A DNA stretch of 64,000 bases from Thalassia testudinum (Eukaryota > Streptophyta > Magnoliopsida > Alismatales > Hydrocharitaceae). Both the position numbers and the translations under genes were made by a program. The notes below the pieces were generated by a model. The model had not been told where the DNA came from and made no database searches. It was given only the letters and a program-made list of their open reading frames with translations. This document shows, piece by piece, positions 43,582-55,343 of this stretch (positions are counted from its first letter, which is position 1; each line of letters begins with the position of its first letter). Location of the stretch: assembly GCA_037157565.1 (NCBI GenBank), contig JAZHRO010000022.1, positions 7,626,001 through 7,690,000 on the forward strand. Reading direction: 5' to 3'.

Positions 43582-44398
43582 TGATGTAAACATGTTTATA
43601 TTACATAACATGTCTATTTATGCATGTTCTTAAGCATAGAATTGCATTACATACTATAAATATTGCATAGCATGCATCATCTTGCATTTAGATTAGTTTG
43701 AATAAAATGGAGGTTAATTGTCTCCTTTTTTGTTCAGGGATAGGGCGACTTTTTATTGGGGCCTCGGATCGAAGATCCAACCGTACGGATCTGATCAAGG
43801 CGATGATTGGAGTTCAACGACTCCAAGATCGCCCTGATCAGATATTCTTAGCATCAGATAGAGACCAAGGAACCCTAGAAGATCAAGGGCCAAGATGGTG
43901 TGAATCCACACTTCAGACGACAAATCCAACTATACAGATGGATTCGAATTAACGATCGCAGCCTAACAGCGCGAAAATCGACTCAATTCGATACCCGTGG
44001 CACCATCTACATCATCCAGAAGATGGATGGCCAAGATGGCACCACTTGGCGCCATCTCGGCCGCCCAATCGGCTGCCCTCAACCTTTGAAGCTTCAAGTG
44101 CCCACGCCTCTCCGCCGTTGGATCAATATCCAACAGCTGAGAGTGGATCCCAACCGGCGCCTTCATTCTTTGAAGCCCATTTGAAGACGTAGCCTCGACC
44201 GTTGGATCTCAATCTAACGGTCTAGATCGCGTGCATCTAATGCACACTGCCTGCCCATCCATGCGCGCACCTAATGCACACCGCCCACCCATCCACTCGC
44301 ACAGCATAGTGGATAAGGCACTCGGTCGCCTTAAGGTGCGCGTTCGAATCCACGAGATGTTGCGGTTGCGTGTGGGCGAGCGGGCGCATCTGACTGCG
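43582..44398 (+). repeat. Family-C LTR, first 0.8 kb only
   Basis: It starts TGATGTAAACATGTTTATA and follows the minus-strand family-C LTRs (62,867 and 50,511 leftward) through the GGAGGTTAATTGTCTCC, TGGAGTTCAACGACTCC and GCCATCTCGGCC blocks to a tRNA-like module. At about 44,399 it switches to the E/F noncoding module at a shared CGATGAAAT. The TATA region and the LTR end are missing. Confidence 0.72.
44302..44351 (+). other. tRNA-like A-box/B-box module in a family-C LTR
   Basis: CAGCATAGTGGA (44,302-44,313) fits the Pol III A-box TRGCNNAGYNGG at 10 of 12 positions. CGTTCGAATCC (44,341-44,351) fits the B-box GGTTCGANTCC at 10 of 11. The spacing is short, about 27 bp. Full tRNA folding is not apparent and no T-run terminator follows, so this is a tRNA-derived or SINE-like relic rather than a working tRNA gene. 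Confidence 0.5.
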
Positions 44399-45679
44399 CG
44401 ATGAAATAAACACTAAATATTCATTCTTTTCTTTGCTTTTTCTTCTTTTTCTAATTTTTTTTCAATTTTTCTCTTTTTTTTTCATCATCATTTTTTTTTC
44501 AACATAACACAACTAGCATGCATTCATGAACTTTATTGAGGAGGCATTATTAGGGATTGGTGGTACTCAAGAGACATTGGGTGGCTTATTTAGTGGAAGT
44601 GCCTACTCATGGCACCAGGAAAGACGGATAGGATGGTGTATTTCTGACCTTGACATCAATACCCTCCTTCAGTAGAGGATTCCGTAGAGAATGGTCGTAA
44701 CCACCCACCTTAGCCCTAGTTTTATGAAAACTCGCTCTCCGCGTATTTGCCTTATTCGGTGGCTCTCAAAATTTCGCACAAAAATGTATACGTGGGAACC
44801 GAGAGCGAAAACTATGTCTAAACTCAAAGTATCATCACCTAATTATCTAGAATTCTAGATTCCTTGTACTAATCTTAGAGCACCGGTACACTCTACTCTC
44901 ATCTCACACTATTTGGTGGATTTTTGGAAGAAAATTAACCTGAATCCCAAAACATTGTCCAGGGGTTCAGGAAAAGAGGCACGGCTTCTTCACGATAGAC
45001 TAAAGACGTTTATCAGCCCTCACCATGAATCCATTGCAAATTCTACGTGTGTGTGAAAAGTTGTACTAGATTCCAGATTACAGGAATCAACTAGAGGATA
45101 AAGTCCCTAATGCATTCTCTTAATAAAATAATCTTATTCATGAATGCAATATGTATATATGCTATAAAAATGTAACCTCATATAATTTGTACTTCGTGAA
45201 TTTCCCGTATCGGGTTACAATCAGCTTGACCCTAAATTTAGAACAAAAGGTGAGTGGGTGAGTCGGAAGTGGCTGTTGCAAAATATTGCTAGCTCCAATG
45301 CAAGCATTGGAGGTGGAGTCGATTGTTCTTTTATTTAAGGTCCTAAAGTACATTTTACATGCAGCTCCGAGGTTTTCTTAAGTGTTGGCATGAATTTTTT
45401 TTTTCAGTTTTTCTGTATCTACCCCCCCATGCCTAATTTCTTGCATGTCCTCATGCATGAATATAAAAGAAAATAAATAGACATAGGGATGAGTGGGTAG
45501 AAGTCACCTGGAATTGCTCTTGAAACTATACATTCAGCACCAGCAAACCTGTTATTGTGCAATATACAAAAAGGAAATATGCTACAAGAAAAATATGCTA
45601 TGTATAAAAAGTGTATGTATAAGGTGATGGATGAATGTGGGGTAGATGCTGAGCTTAACGCCTCCAGCTGGGCGAAAAC
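44399..45679 (-). other. 3' noncoding region of element E
   Basis: 44,400-44,940 repeats 886-1,440 of element F in the same orientation, including the pyrimidine-rich tract (44,425-44,510). An internal polypurine-like site (plus tacccccccatgcc, 45,422-45,435) is followed by TTGCATGTCCTCATGC, as in G at 40,268-40,283. A degenerate form of the TGGGAGGCAACCCA motif may lie at 45,657-45,672. No gene is seen. Confidence 0.65.
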
Positions 45680-46717
45680 TCAATCAGATGTATCAGTTCT
45701 TGCATAGGAGCTGATCAAAATTAAGAGAAAGATGTGCTCGTATGCTCCTAGAATCAGTGGTATGAAGATGCGGACTAGCTGATTGTGCACCCCTACTCCA
45801 AAAAGTCTAGCTATAAGAAAGTGTGGAGTGGGTACGGGCTTCAATTTGATCACGGATGGGTCTAAGTAAAAAATGGGAGTGGGAGGAGCAAACTCAAAGG
45901 TGGGAATTTGCTGATCTGTGTGCACGTGAACTCCCGTTGATTCGCTCCCTGTGAAATAATTGGTTGTGACTACGTTAACGGGAAACCCGTTGGCTGTAGT
46001 CACGTTTGTCAACAACAGGGGCGATTCAGTAATGTATGGATCAGGATAGCTGGATTGAGGGGTGCTGTGGTCAGAAGCACACCCTAAACAGTCAGATCCT
46101 CGGGGGGATATGTGTAATGCAGTGGTTTCAGTCTCATGTGGATCGAGGTCCAAGAACCCTGATAGTGTGCACGAATGAGACATTGGGTCGTCACAAAGGA
46201 GCCCAATGTTACCGTGGTAAGCCGAATCTTCATCTTCACCATCCTCCTCTATTCGATCACAGTCGAAGTTCTTTGCTGCCCTGAATATGTCTAATCGAAG
46301 TTGCTCATTGCCTAGGGCAATCTCCATACACTCGGATGCATAATCGATGTTCGCTCGGGCTGTCGCCAAAAATGGGTGACCCAAAATAATTGGTGCATCT
46401 CGGAGATTAGGAGGAACTTCCATATCGAGAACGAAAAAATCTGCGAACTTTCAACGAAAGCAGAACCTGTGAACTTTCACGATCACGTTCTCAACCACCC
46501 CCCTCGGTGTTTTGATTGATCTGTTAGCCAGCTGAATCGTAACTGAGGTGGGTTTCAACTCCCTAAATCGAAATCGATCAAATATGGTGGTGGGAGTTAA
46601 GTTGATGGACGAACCCAAATCTAGAAGGGCCCGATCAAATGGAGAATCCTGCAAGAAGTAGGATATGAGTGGGGTATCAGGGTCTTTCTTCTTCTGTGGT
46701 AGGTCAGCTAGAATCAC
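45680..46717 (-). pseudogene. Protease and unrecognised C-terminal tail of element E
   Basis: From 46,717 leftward the frame encodes an Athila-type aspartic protease with the active-site sequence ALLDLGSSINLTP (D-L-G variant of DTG/DSG). After a stop at 46,451-46,453 the same frame continues with NLRDAPIILGHPFLATARA, the conserved second half of the protease. The next ~190 residues are not RT: they start acidic (DEDSAYHG), become Thr/Ser/Pro-rich and end in a hydrophobic stretch (FIPLILGAYEHIFLLILISS) that could be a membrane segment. In autonomous relatives RT would begin here. The tail may be a remnant of lost pol sequence or a lineage-specific protein; I do not recognise it. Confidence 0.65.
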
Positions 46718-48769
46718 GGCGCTAGCTTCTTTCGACAGTACCGCCTGTCATCCAATTCTCGACAGTTGCTTCGGGGTACAATAGTCCTTGAAGAACCTAG
46801 CAACAGCGGGAATGTGATCGATAGCCTCGAGGAGGGGACCTGAATATGTACTTCCTTAAACATTAATTTCAGATCCTCAAAATTCCGCGTGTCCTTTTTC
46901 CGTACTGCATTTCGTGTCAGAGCCTCAGGAAAAGGGACGAGAATCTCAGGGTTGAGTGGCCTCTTACCCTTATCTACCGCTGGTGGCTCCTGAGATGATG
47001 AAGGAGTCGAATCTGCCTGCGGCGAAGGGTGGGAAAAATCAGAACCCGCCTGCCTAGGTGGTGGGTCGAATGTCTTCCTTCCGCTCCGCAATGAGATAGC
47101 ATGTGCATCGGCTTGCTGTCCATGAGGTGGTGGGGGAGCGGATGGGGCAGAATACGCGGGATTTTGCAAAGGTGGCTGGCCTTGAGCGTAACCGGGTGGT
47201 GTAGGAGGCGCCTGTAGTATGGTGTGTGCCTATCCTTGCGGTGCCTGAAACCTAGGCGGGGCACCCTGGTTTTGCACATATCAAGGGTTCGGGACAGGTT
47301 GGGAGGGAAAGGCTCCCTGAGTCCTATGCTCCTGCAACACCTGGTTCTGCGTGTTTTGTATGGTCTGAATTTGATCAGCCATCGCCTTCATAATCTGCAA
47401 GCTATCTTGTTAGACTTCCTCATCGATTCTTGCAGCTCCTCTTTCAGCACCGCCAAAGGGTCAGCCCGCTTTGGAGGGTGGTTGGCAGCTTGGTATAACG
47501 AGCGAGGTTGTTGGTGCTGAGGCGGGAATGGCTGCTGCCTAGGGTACGTGTTTTGTGCATTCCCGTATTGCCTGGTCTGGTAGTGTGGATCTTGACGTGA
47601 TCTCTGTGAATTACCAGACCAAGAGAAGTTCAGATGCTGGCGCCAACCAGGGTTATACGTCTCTGAATACAAGTTATTATGCCCATATCCTTGGATAGTG
47701 CTAACGTCCTCGTAGGTCGAAGATGTCTGAGATGTATATCCGTCAAGGGGATACGCATTATAATCTGCGGGTGGTGCGTAACCTTGGTCGTAAGGTGCCA
47801 AATCTGGATTGTTTACGGGATCCTAATATACGGGATCTCGTAAATACGGAGAAGATGCATCCCGAGTGAGTAGATTAACTCGAGCAGGAGTGGCTCAGGG
47901 TGCATAAGAGGGTCTTGAGGTAGCAGAGCTCAAGTCGGATTGATCCTGGCTAATCTGGTCAATCTTCTTCTTGATTAAGTTCATTCTATCCAGCTGCTTG
48001 ACGATGATATCCATATTGGCTCGAATAGACTCGATGTGAGCCTCGTGGACACCAACCCGCTGCTGACCAGGCTGCTGGAATTGGTTCATAGATGCGGCAT
48101 TCATCGAGTTCTCCGCTAATGATTCGAACAGCTCAAATGCGTTGTTCTCATCTTTTGCGAGAAAATTCCCGCCACTAGATGCATCGGCCAGATACCGATG
48201 TGTGTCATCCAGCCCATGGTAAAAAATCTGAGCTAAGTGCCATCTGGGGATACCATTATGCAGGCATTTTTGGAGAAGGTCGTGAAATCTGTCCCATGCT
48301 TCATGTAATTTCTCCTCAGCTCCCTGGGAGAAAGTCGTGATTGTGCGCCGCATTGCGTTTGCTCGACCGATTGGGAAGAACTTTTGCAGGAATTCACGTC
48401 GTAATTCAGCCAAGTTCCAATTGGCTTCCCAATAGTCTTGAACCAGTATGAAGCTTTGTCCTTCAGCGAGAATGGGAAAAGCTTCATCAGAACAATCTCG
48501 AGATCAACATTCCTGGGTCAGATCGTTTTAGCGAGTCAACTTAGGTCCTCAAGGTGCTGGAACGGATCTTCGCTTGAGTTCCCGTAGAAATGAGTGCTAA
48601 TCAACCCAATTACGTTGGGCTTGAGCTCAAACGTGTCTTCGCCTGCGTGAATTCTGACAAGAGGTGCGATGATTTGTGCAGCTGGGTTGTAGAAATCTCG
48701 CAGTTATTCTCCTTGCGGCGGGTGCTGCATCCTATCAAGTAACGTTAGAATGCGATCCATGCTCTGCTG
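46714..48769 (-). pseudogene. gag: gag of element E, main part, frameshifted
   Basis: It continues the gag interrupted by the solo LTR at 48,775. A TAA lies at 48,704-48,706. The Athila-type capsid region is clear: EDPFQHL, MKLFPFSLKDKASYWFKT, FLQKFFPIGRANAMRRTI and FYHGLDDTHRYLADASSGG. Frame changes are needed at about 48,415 and about 47,395. A Gln/Tyr-rich linker (SETYNPGWRQHLNFSWSGN) and a SLRSGRKTFDPP segment follow, as in B and B'. No CCHC knuckle was seen. It is broken and cannot make full-length Gag. Confidence 0.8.
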
Positions 48770-49529
48770 ATGCCTGTTGAACGTATGAATCGCTACGCTA
48801 ATGTGTTTGGTTTTGGAAAACATGTCGTTGTAGTTTGAAAGCGAAGAATTCGTGTTCAACAAATGAAATTTATACCGAAATTGAAATTCTGGGTCGAACA
48901 CAGGGAGGCGGACGTTTGATTTAAAAACCACACGTTTCTTTTTATTTGTCACGGAATAATTCAATTTAAAACTATCTAATTATTTACAATAAATAGAAGA
49001 GAGAGAGAGTAAGAGAGAAAGAGAATATTACACAGAGAAATCAAAATGAGATGTAGAATAAACAAGGAATTTATCATTAAGGAGATTGTTCATTTCACTC
49101 TTACAACTACAAAGCATAAAACAATTACTCTAGAAAGCGATAAATTTACTCTAGAAAGCATTAAAAGAATGGAGGGAGAAAAGTCCTCCTCGACGATTGC
49201 TTGGAGGACGAACAAAACTACACTAGAAAGTAGTAAATTTATACTAGAAAGCAGTAAAAAGAATAGGGAGAGAGAAATCCTCCTCGATGGTTGCTTGGAG
49301 GACGAGCCGGACAGGACGATGCCTGGACGAAGGAGAATGAAGCAGGACGAAGTAGAAGAACGGGAACGAAGCAGCACTCCGTCATTGTCACGGGATCCAC
49401 TTCCGAAGGGGGACGAAAATTTGGACTTTATCTCGCGAGAAGCATCCCGGGTGTGGGACAAGCTTCTCTTGAGCTTTGGAGGGGTAGAGAAGAGAAGGAA
49501 GGGATGAGAATTTCGTATGGAGGGGGTCT

Positions 49530-49539
49530 CCTTTTATAG
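49530..49539 (-). promoter_or_regulatory. TATA box of the family-C solo LTR
   Basis: CTATAAAAGG on the minus strand, 58 bp downstream of the TGACG inverted repeat. Confidence 0.65.
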
Positions 49540-49596
49540 TTGCAAGGAGTGGGGGCAAAATGGACATTACAACTTTAAAATAATAAATGAGGGGTC

Positions 49597-49624
49597 TTTA
49601 GTGACGGATAAAACCGTCGCTAAA
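49597..49624 (-). promoter_or_regulatory. TGACG inverted repeat of the family-C solo LTR
   Basis: TTTAGTGACGGAT faces its inverted copy with two mismatches (ACCGTCGCTAAA). Its place relative to the TATA box is the same as in C' and in the copy at 6,214. Confidence 0.55.
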
Positions 49625-49857
49625 GCCTCCTTCGTGGGCATTGTGGCCGGCTCGCGCGCGCACGTCCGCTGAGCCTCAGCAGTCCGATCGCGAGATCGGA
49701 CGGCTTAAGTCACGCCTTCACCCACTGCGCTGCGCGCCTGCCCGCGTGCGATCGTGCGTCCATGCCGCGCGTTCAATCGTGCGTGAATGCTATCTGGCGC
49801 GCACGGCCATCCGATCAAGATCCAACGCCCGCCCGCGCATTCCAGCCCTTCGCTGCA

Positions 49858-49907
49858 GCTCGAACTCGCGCCCGTTGCTCGCGTAAGCGTGCTCGACCGC
49901 TGCGCTA
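49858..49907 (-). other. tRNA-like A-box/B-box module of the family-C solo LTR
   Basis: The minus strand reads TAGCGCAGCGGT (49,896-49,907), 11 of 12 to the A-box, then GAGTTCGAGCT (49,858-49,868), a decayed B-box, 27 bp apart. Confidence 0.45.
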
Positions 49908-50511
49908 CGAGGCGCGGATGGTTGATTGGACTCTTTTAAGCGCGGCTGACCACAGCCGTTGGATCAAGATCCAACGGCAGAGAGCGAGCGGGTGCGGGAT
50001 CTTCAGAGGTTGCTTGTGGCCGTTTAGGCGGCCGAGATGGCACCACGTGGTGCCATCTTGGCTGTCCATCTTCTAGAAGTTGTAGATGGTGACACAGATG
50101 TCGGATTGACTCGATTTTTGCGTCATTGGGCTGCGATCGTCAATCCGAATTCATCCGTGTGGTCGGATTTTTCATCTGAAGTGTGGATTTACACCATCCT
50201 GGCCATTGATCTTCTAAGGTTCCCCAATCACTATCTGATGCTACAGATGCCTGATTAGGGCGATCTTGGAGTTGTTGAACTCCAATCGTTGCCCTGATCA
50301 CATCCATACGATTGGATCTTTGATCCGAGGCCCCGATAAAATGTTTGCCCTGTCTAAGCACATAAAAGGAGACAATTAACCTCCATTTTATTCAAACTAC
50401 TCTAAATGCAAGATGATGCATGTTATGCAATATTTATATCATGAAATGCAATCCTATGCTTAAGAACATGCATAAATAGACATTTTAAGTAGTGTAAATG
50501 TGTTTACATCA

Positions 50512-50733
50512 ATGCCGCTCCTCAGATTCGACGACCCAGGCTTCTAGATGAGCCATCAGGTCCAGATTCTCGATGTCCTGACCCCTTCTAAGTCCAGGTC
50601 TAGGATTTGCCATGGTGGCTCTTGGAGTAGAAGAAATGGGGGGAGAAGATGGTCCGGGCGAGGTGACTCGCCTCCTTGGGAGTGGCTCCCGAGGTCCAAC
50701 CAAGCGAGGTCGAAGTGACCTCCTTCCGTGCAT
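50512..50733 (-). pseudogene. gag: gag N-terminal part of element E
   Basis: Starting MHGRRSLRPRLVG at 50,733, about 72 codons reach the solo-LTR insertion site. The MHGRRSLRP start closely matches MYGRRSLRPP at 25,662 in element B, which supports the family link and suggests translation may begin upstream of the MAQ codon in B. The region is Arg/Pro-rich. Confidence 0.65.
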
Positions 50734-52264
50734 ACACTGCCCAACCCCTGGGTTGGTGTAGCCATGTAGGACAAGGCTAAGGCCCTGTCAATCAAATGGT
50801 CCTTATAGATCAGGTGACCAGATTTTTTGTTAAAAATTTGAATTCCTGAAGATAAGTTCGTCGTTCAACCGACTGAAAGTGATTCCCGCCTCTCAAGCTA
50901 ACCCAGCCAGTCTGGTTATGAGGGGACTAAGGCGAAGGTTCTTCCTTTGGCTTACGCCTCCGGTTCCGTTGACCCCCGAGCCACGGTCGTTTGACACTAC
51001 CCCACAGACTTAGTCACCAGGTTTGGCAAGAGAGATTAAAAGCACCCAGTAGTACGACAACGAACTCAGATTGATTTCGTGTTTTAAAATTAATTTTTAA
51101 CCCGTTTTCTTCAGTGGGGTTTATGGTGAGTGGCCCATAAGGTGACCAAGCTCACCGGCTAACTAGACTTGATTAAGTCTAAGTTAGCCCAAAGTGTGGT
51201 CTCTAGATATAAGGATTCAACCTAAGTTGCATGCACTTCTAGGGTTTTTCTTTTTCAGCAGACCACAAAAGCAATGTTGTTCTCTGAGAATAATTGGAAT
51301 CCAATTAATTTGAAATTTTGCGAGTAGATTCCTTTTTCAATTAAATTTCCAGAAAATATTTTTTTGGAATTATTGCTATTTCAACCGAAATTTTAGGGAA
51401 TTTTGAATATCAAGGTGTCAGATCTAGAATTTTGACCCCTGGTTAGTTTTTCACTTTGAAACAGTATCAAATGACCTTCAAAAATTCGGGAAAAATATGG
51501 AAAATAAAGCCAATGAGATCAGATTTCAAACCCCACCATTTTTAGTCAAAATAGATCTGTGGATTGCTTGGAATCATTTTTTGAAACTTGAGAAATTTTG
51601 AATCTGGGTCAGTCTGACCTCCGTGCACTTTACGAATTTATAGAAAATGTATACTTGGATTTTTTCAAAATAATGGTGGCATTTGAAAGATGGTTTGAAA
51701 ATGAAGGTTTAGCCCAAATTTCAGAATTTTTCACTTACTAATTTTTTCAGCCATCGAATTTTTAAATCAAGCTTGAAATCTGGCGAAAATCAGGAGATGG
51801 TGAAAATGGTGGAAAAGCTTTTTAAAGAGGTTTGAATTTAAAATCTAAGCTTTCCACCAGAAATGCTTTTTTTTTTTCAAAACTTTAGCACATTTTATTT
51901 TATTTTTTTCAAAAAGGATTTTTTTTTCAAAAGATTCAAAGAAAACATCTTTTTTTTTCTTTTTTTTTTTCAAACTAACCTAGATTCGAAAGGAAACCTA
52001 ATCGAGGTTTTTTTTTTTAAATTTTTCTTTTTGATTTTTTTTTTCACAAAAGAGATTGCAGGAAGTAGATCTAGTCCTAGGATTTAGAAAAAGAAAACCT
52101 AATCTAAGGAGAAATGATGTGCACCGGACATTCTTTCTTTGCCGCGCTCGATGTGTGCACAGATCCTATTTTTCTTCCATGTTATCCTGCACATCAAAAA
52201 CAAAGTAGAGAAAGATTTGTTAGTGATAGTTTAAAAGATCAAAATCGAAGAAAATAATGTTGCC
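50734..52264 (-). other. Leader of element E
   Basis: 1.5 kb with no supportable gene. T-runs on the plus strand at 51,868-52,055 (A-runs in the sense strand) generate the spurious frame at 51,863-52,087. The conserved leader block of B, B' and D was not found here. Confidence 0.6.
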
Positions 52265-52282
52265 TCCCCAGCAACGGTGCCA
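52265..52282 (-). other. Primer binding site of element E (Asp tRNA)
   Basis: The minus strand reads TGGCACCGTTGCTGGGGA, two C-to-T-type mismatches to the Asp-tRNA complement, 2 bp after the LTR end. Confidence 0.8.
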
Positions 52283-52284
52283 TT

Positions 52285-52511
52285 TGACGGAATGCATAAA
52301 TCATGCATTTTGAAAGTCGTCGGAATTGTAGTATAGTTGTGCAAAAACATTCGTCAAAAATGATTTCTAAAGATAATGAGACTTTGAGTCCCGGTCGTTT
52401 GTCTCTGGGAGGCGTTGCTTTTACTTTTGAAATCGATCTTATCCAGCTCTACTTTATTTAGAATTGCATGTCGGTTCGTGATTATTACGTATTTAAGTAC
52501 GACATGCTTAG
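52285..52511 (-). repeat. 5' LTR of element E (end only)
   Basis: On the minus strand it ends GCATTCCGTCA just before the primer site. The LTR is cut at 52,511 by the insertion of B'; the rest should lie beyond the window. Confidence 0.65.
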
Positions 52512-55322
52512 TGATGAGAACCTCATTATAAACCCTAACTAGCACAATCTAATCAAAATATGTGTGAAAAAGCTCCTACAAAACCCAAAGAGAGGCTTAA
52601 CTCAGAGAATTCTGAGTTAAAGAATAAAATAAATCATCAGGGGTAAAACTGTAATTTCACCAATGCAGTATGCAAACAGGGTAATTAAGGGTCCAAACAT
52701 AGGTCAAACAAGCTTAATAAGAAGGGAAGTGGGATGATCTGATTTGAAAAGGGATATAGCAACTTCTAGGAATTAAATGACATTCTGTAACCCTAAAACA
52801 AACTACTTTAATTCATGAGGTTTGAGGCAGGATAAAAATCAATTAAACCCTCTAAAAATCATAGAAAAATATCCCCTAGGGTTTAAAACCTTCAATTTGG
52901 CCTTTGAAACCTATTTTGACCTAAAATGAGAACCATGCCCAATTAATGACTTAATTTAGGTTTTTACGCAAATTGACCAGTCAAACATGGTCCAACTTAA
53001 AATCAAAATTCACCATTAAAATCCTTAGGTTCAAATTAGTATAGTATAAAAGCTTGGGCCTAAGAAAAGACCATCTTGACCGACTTTACAAATTGGTCCT
53101 CTTAATTTACTTTTTAATCCTTATCTTTTGAAACCTTTGTGTTTAGGCCCCCAACTTCTCGTCGTTATTTGCAGAACGGTTCTCCCTGCCACTTCTACAC
53201 AGCGCCATGCCTCCGGCAACCTTGCACGGAGGATGGCGCCGCGCAGGGCAGGGCGGCCGTCCTCTAGAATAGACGGGGGGTTCCCTGCGAAGTCCTCTGT
53301 CGCAGGGACCCTCCCCTGCCTTCTGCCATCGACCATGCCTCTCATGCAAACGCACGAAAGGCATGGGTTTCCTTTCCGACCACTCTCCGGCGAGGCTGGC
53401 ACGTCGCTACCTCGATCCCCTCTCTGCGCCAAGGCCTTTATAAGGAGCGGCAAGGTCCGCTGATTCCTTCAAGCTTCCTCTGACGGAGAAATACCCCCCA
53501 TTTCATCTCTTCCCCCTCCGGTCAGAGCGCCTGAGCTTCCGGCTATCTTCTCTTCCTCTCTCTCGTCGCTCTGCTGCCCTACCTGCAGCAGAGTTTACTC
53601 TACCCTGTTGTCCACGCCAGGCCATACCAGCTGGCGCCCTCTTACCACCTCCTCGTCGCCAATACCCTCCTCCTAGGCATCTTCGTCCTCAGCTCCGGCA
53701 GGAATGAGCCGGGCGCTGTTCTCTCCCCCTTCGTCGAGTAAATAGGTAAAAAGTTTCCTCTCTCTCTCCCTTGTATTTTCCCCCTTCTAATTTGCCATTT
53801 CAACCACCTGATTGCCACTGTCAAACTCCATCTTCCCCATCTCCGGTTGCCTTCTCCGACGAGGCCATCCCACTTCCACAGACCTCCTCACTCCCCGCCG
53901 ACCAGCCCAGAGGCTCCCCCTCACTCCACTCAACCGTTACCCCCTCTCCATTCACTGCCAATCATTGCCCAACTAACCCCCGAACAAACCCATCTTCACG
54001 CACACAGTCTGACCTAGGTCCACCTCCACAAGCGCCCTTGCGCCTCGTCGACCACCACACTGCCTTCGCCGCACTTAGGAGAAGCTTCCCACGTTATCTG
54101 ACTTGGCCGAGAGGCCATCACTGTGTTTTCAGGTCATCAGCCCCTCGCCGCCATTGTTGAGTTGCTGCAGCACCTTCACTCGCAGCTTCAGGTCTTCTCC
54201 AACTCGGGTGCGAATCCCAGGCAGTGCAGATTGCTGCTGCGAACACGCCCAGGCCTGCAATTGGGTTGCAAGCCTCGCAGCTGCCCCAACTTGCAGCAAC
54301 TCGCTCGCTTGCAGACGCGAAGTCCGGAGGTGGGATTTTAGTCCCACCTCGTAAGTGTGCGGCTGCGTGCCCACACTTATGTTGAAAAAGTGTATCGGGC
54401 TGGTTGCCTTCGATACACAGGGGTCACGTCCCTCTCACCCGCAAGCAGCGCACCACGCGCTCGCCCGCCCTCGCCCGCGCTCACGCCCCGCGGGTCTGGG
54501 CCGGATCCGACTACCCGACCAAGCACTCCTAGCCCACCACCGCATGCCGGTGGTCCTAGTCCCGGGCACGCTACTCGAACCCGATTACCCGGCTCTGGGA
54601 GAGCATTCCTAAGAGAGATTCTGAGAAAGAGAGAGACGTGGGGAAGGGGTAGGGGTAGGTTTTGCACTGACCACTGTGTGCGCGTAGGAAAGGAAGAAAG
54701 AAAGAAGAGAGGAGGAGCGGCCGAAGCCTTAGCCACACCGAGCAGCTGAAGAAGAAGGGAAGGAGAGGAGCTGAAGAAGAAGAAGAAGCCGCACTGTAGC
54801 AAACCCATAGTTAAGTCGTCTGAGCACCAAGTCAGACAATGGCCAAAGCAGTGAAAAAGGCAGGAAGAAAAGAAGAAAGAAGAAGAAGAGGAGCGGCCAG
54901 AGCGCAAAGAAGAAGAAAGAAAAGAGGAAGATCACCACAGCCGCAGGCAGGCTAAAGAAGAAAGAAGAAGACTCTGTAGTAGAAAGAAAAGAGAAGATGA
55001 AGAGAAAAGAAGAGGAAGCAGAGTGGAAAAAGAAGGAAAAGCGGAAGAGAAACATCAGCTGAAAGAGAAGAAGAAAAGAAAGAAGTAGAAGAGAGAAGAA
55101 GAAGCCAAGAGAACTTTTGATCCCTCTCTCTCTCTCTCTCTTATTTTTGTAACATAATTGTGAACATTTATGCTTCTAGAATCATGGTTGCTCCCTGAGT
55201 TCGACCTTGGGAAAACTTGTTATTTCGAGTAAAAATTTGTAGTAATCTGGTAGCAGTTTTGTCATATACTATAATGATTGTAGACCATAATAAACATAAA
55301 GATGAGACCAGCCAAACCAGCA
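52512..55322 (+). repeat. 5' LTR of element B'
   Basis: 2,811 bp, starting TGATGAGAACCTCATTA (hairpin with one mismatch). Layout as in B: TATA-like TTTATAAGG (53,437-53,445), donor-like AATAGGTAAAAAG (53,742), acceptor-like GTGTTTTCAG (ends 54,132), GAAGAAG tract (54,690-55,110) and TTCGACCTTGGG-GAGTAAAAATTT near the end. Frames inside (53,771-54,160; 54,357-54,749 and their shadows) are not treated as genes. Confidence 0.87.
53437..53445 (+). promoter_or_regulatory. TATA-like box in the 5' LTR of B'
   Basis: TTTATAAGG lies 926 bp into the LTR; the equivalent position in B is TATAAAAG. Confidence 0.5.
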
Positions 55323-55325
55323 TTT

Positions 55326-55343
55326 TGGTGCCATTGCCGGGGA
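55326..55343 (+). other. Primer binding site of element B' (Asp tRNA)
   Basis: TGGTGCCATTGCCGGGGA has two transitions relative to the exact site in B; the following AGCAACGGCTATTCTAGAAG is identical in both. Confidence 0.85.

Larger units (their letters stand above)
48775..50511 (-). mobile_element. Solo LTR of family C inside gag of element E
   Basis: 1,737 bp. On the minus strand it starts TGATGTAAACACATTTACA and ends CGTTCAACA. The target duplication is perfect: atgcc at 48,770-48,774 and 50,512-50,516. Removing the LTR and one duplicate leaves the gag frame of E continuous, which supports a simple insertion. It carries a tRNA-like module (49,858-49,907), a TGACG inverted repeat (49,597-49,624) and a TATA box (49,530-49,539). 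It runs parallel to C' at 61,083-62,867. Frames within it are not conserved enough to call genes. Confidence 0.9.
44399..52511 (-). mobile_element. Element E, Athila/Tat-like element with gag and protease but no reverse transcriptase
   Basis: Minus strand, from right to left: 5' LTR remnant (52,285-52,511), Asp-tRNA primer site, leader, gag start (50,733), family-C solo LTR inserted in gag (48,775-50,511), rest of gag, protease, an unrecognised tail ending at 45,680, then the 3' noncoding region to 44,399, where it is cut by a family-C LTR fragment. No RT, RNase H or integrase motifs occur between protease and 3' noncoding region. The order matches gag-only or gag-protease non-autonomous LTR elements described in plants (TR-GAG). 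Confidence 0.72.

Noticed and set aside
44302..44365. Possible functional tRNA gene
   Set aside because: The A and B boxes are recognisable, but I could not pair an acceptor stem or a normal anticodon arm, and no T-run terminator follows.
51863..52087. 74-codon Phe-rich frame
   Set aside because: Generated by T-runs in the leader of element E.
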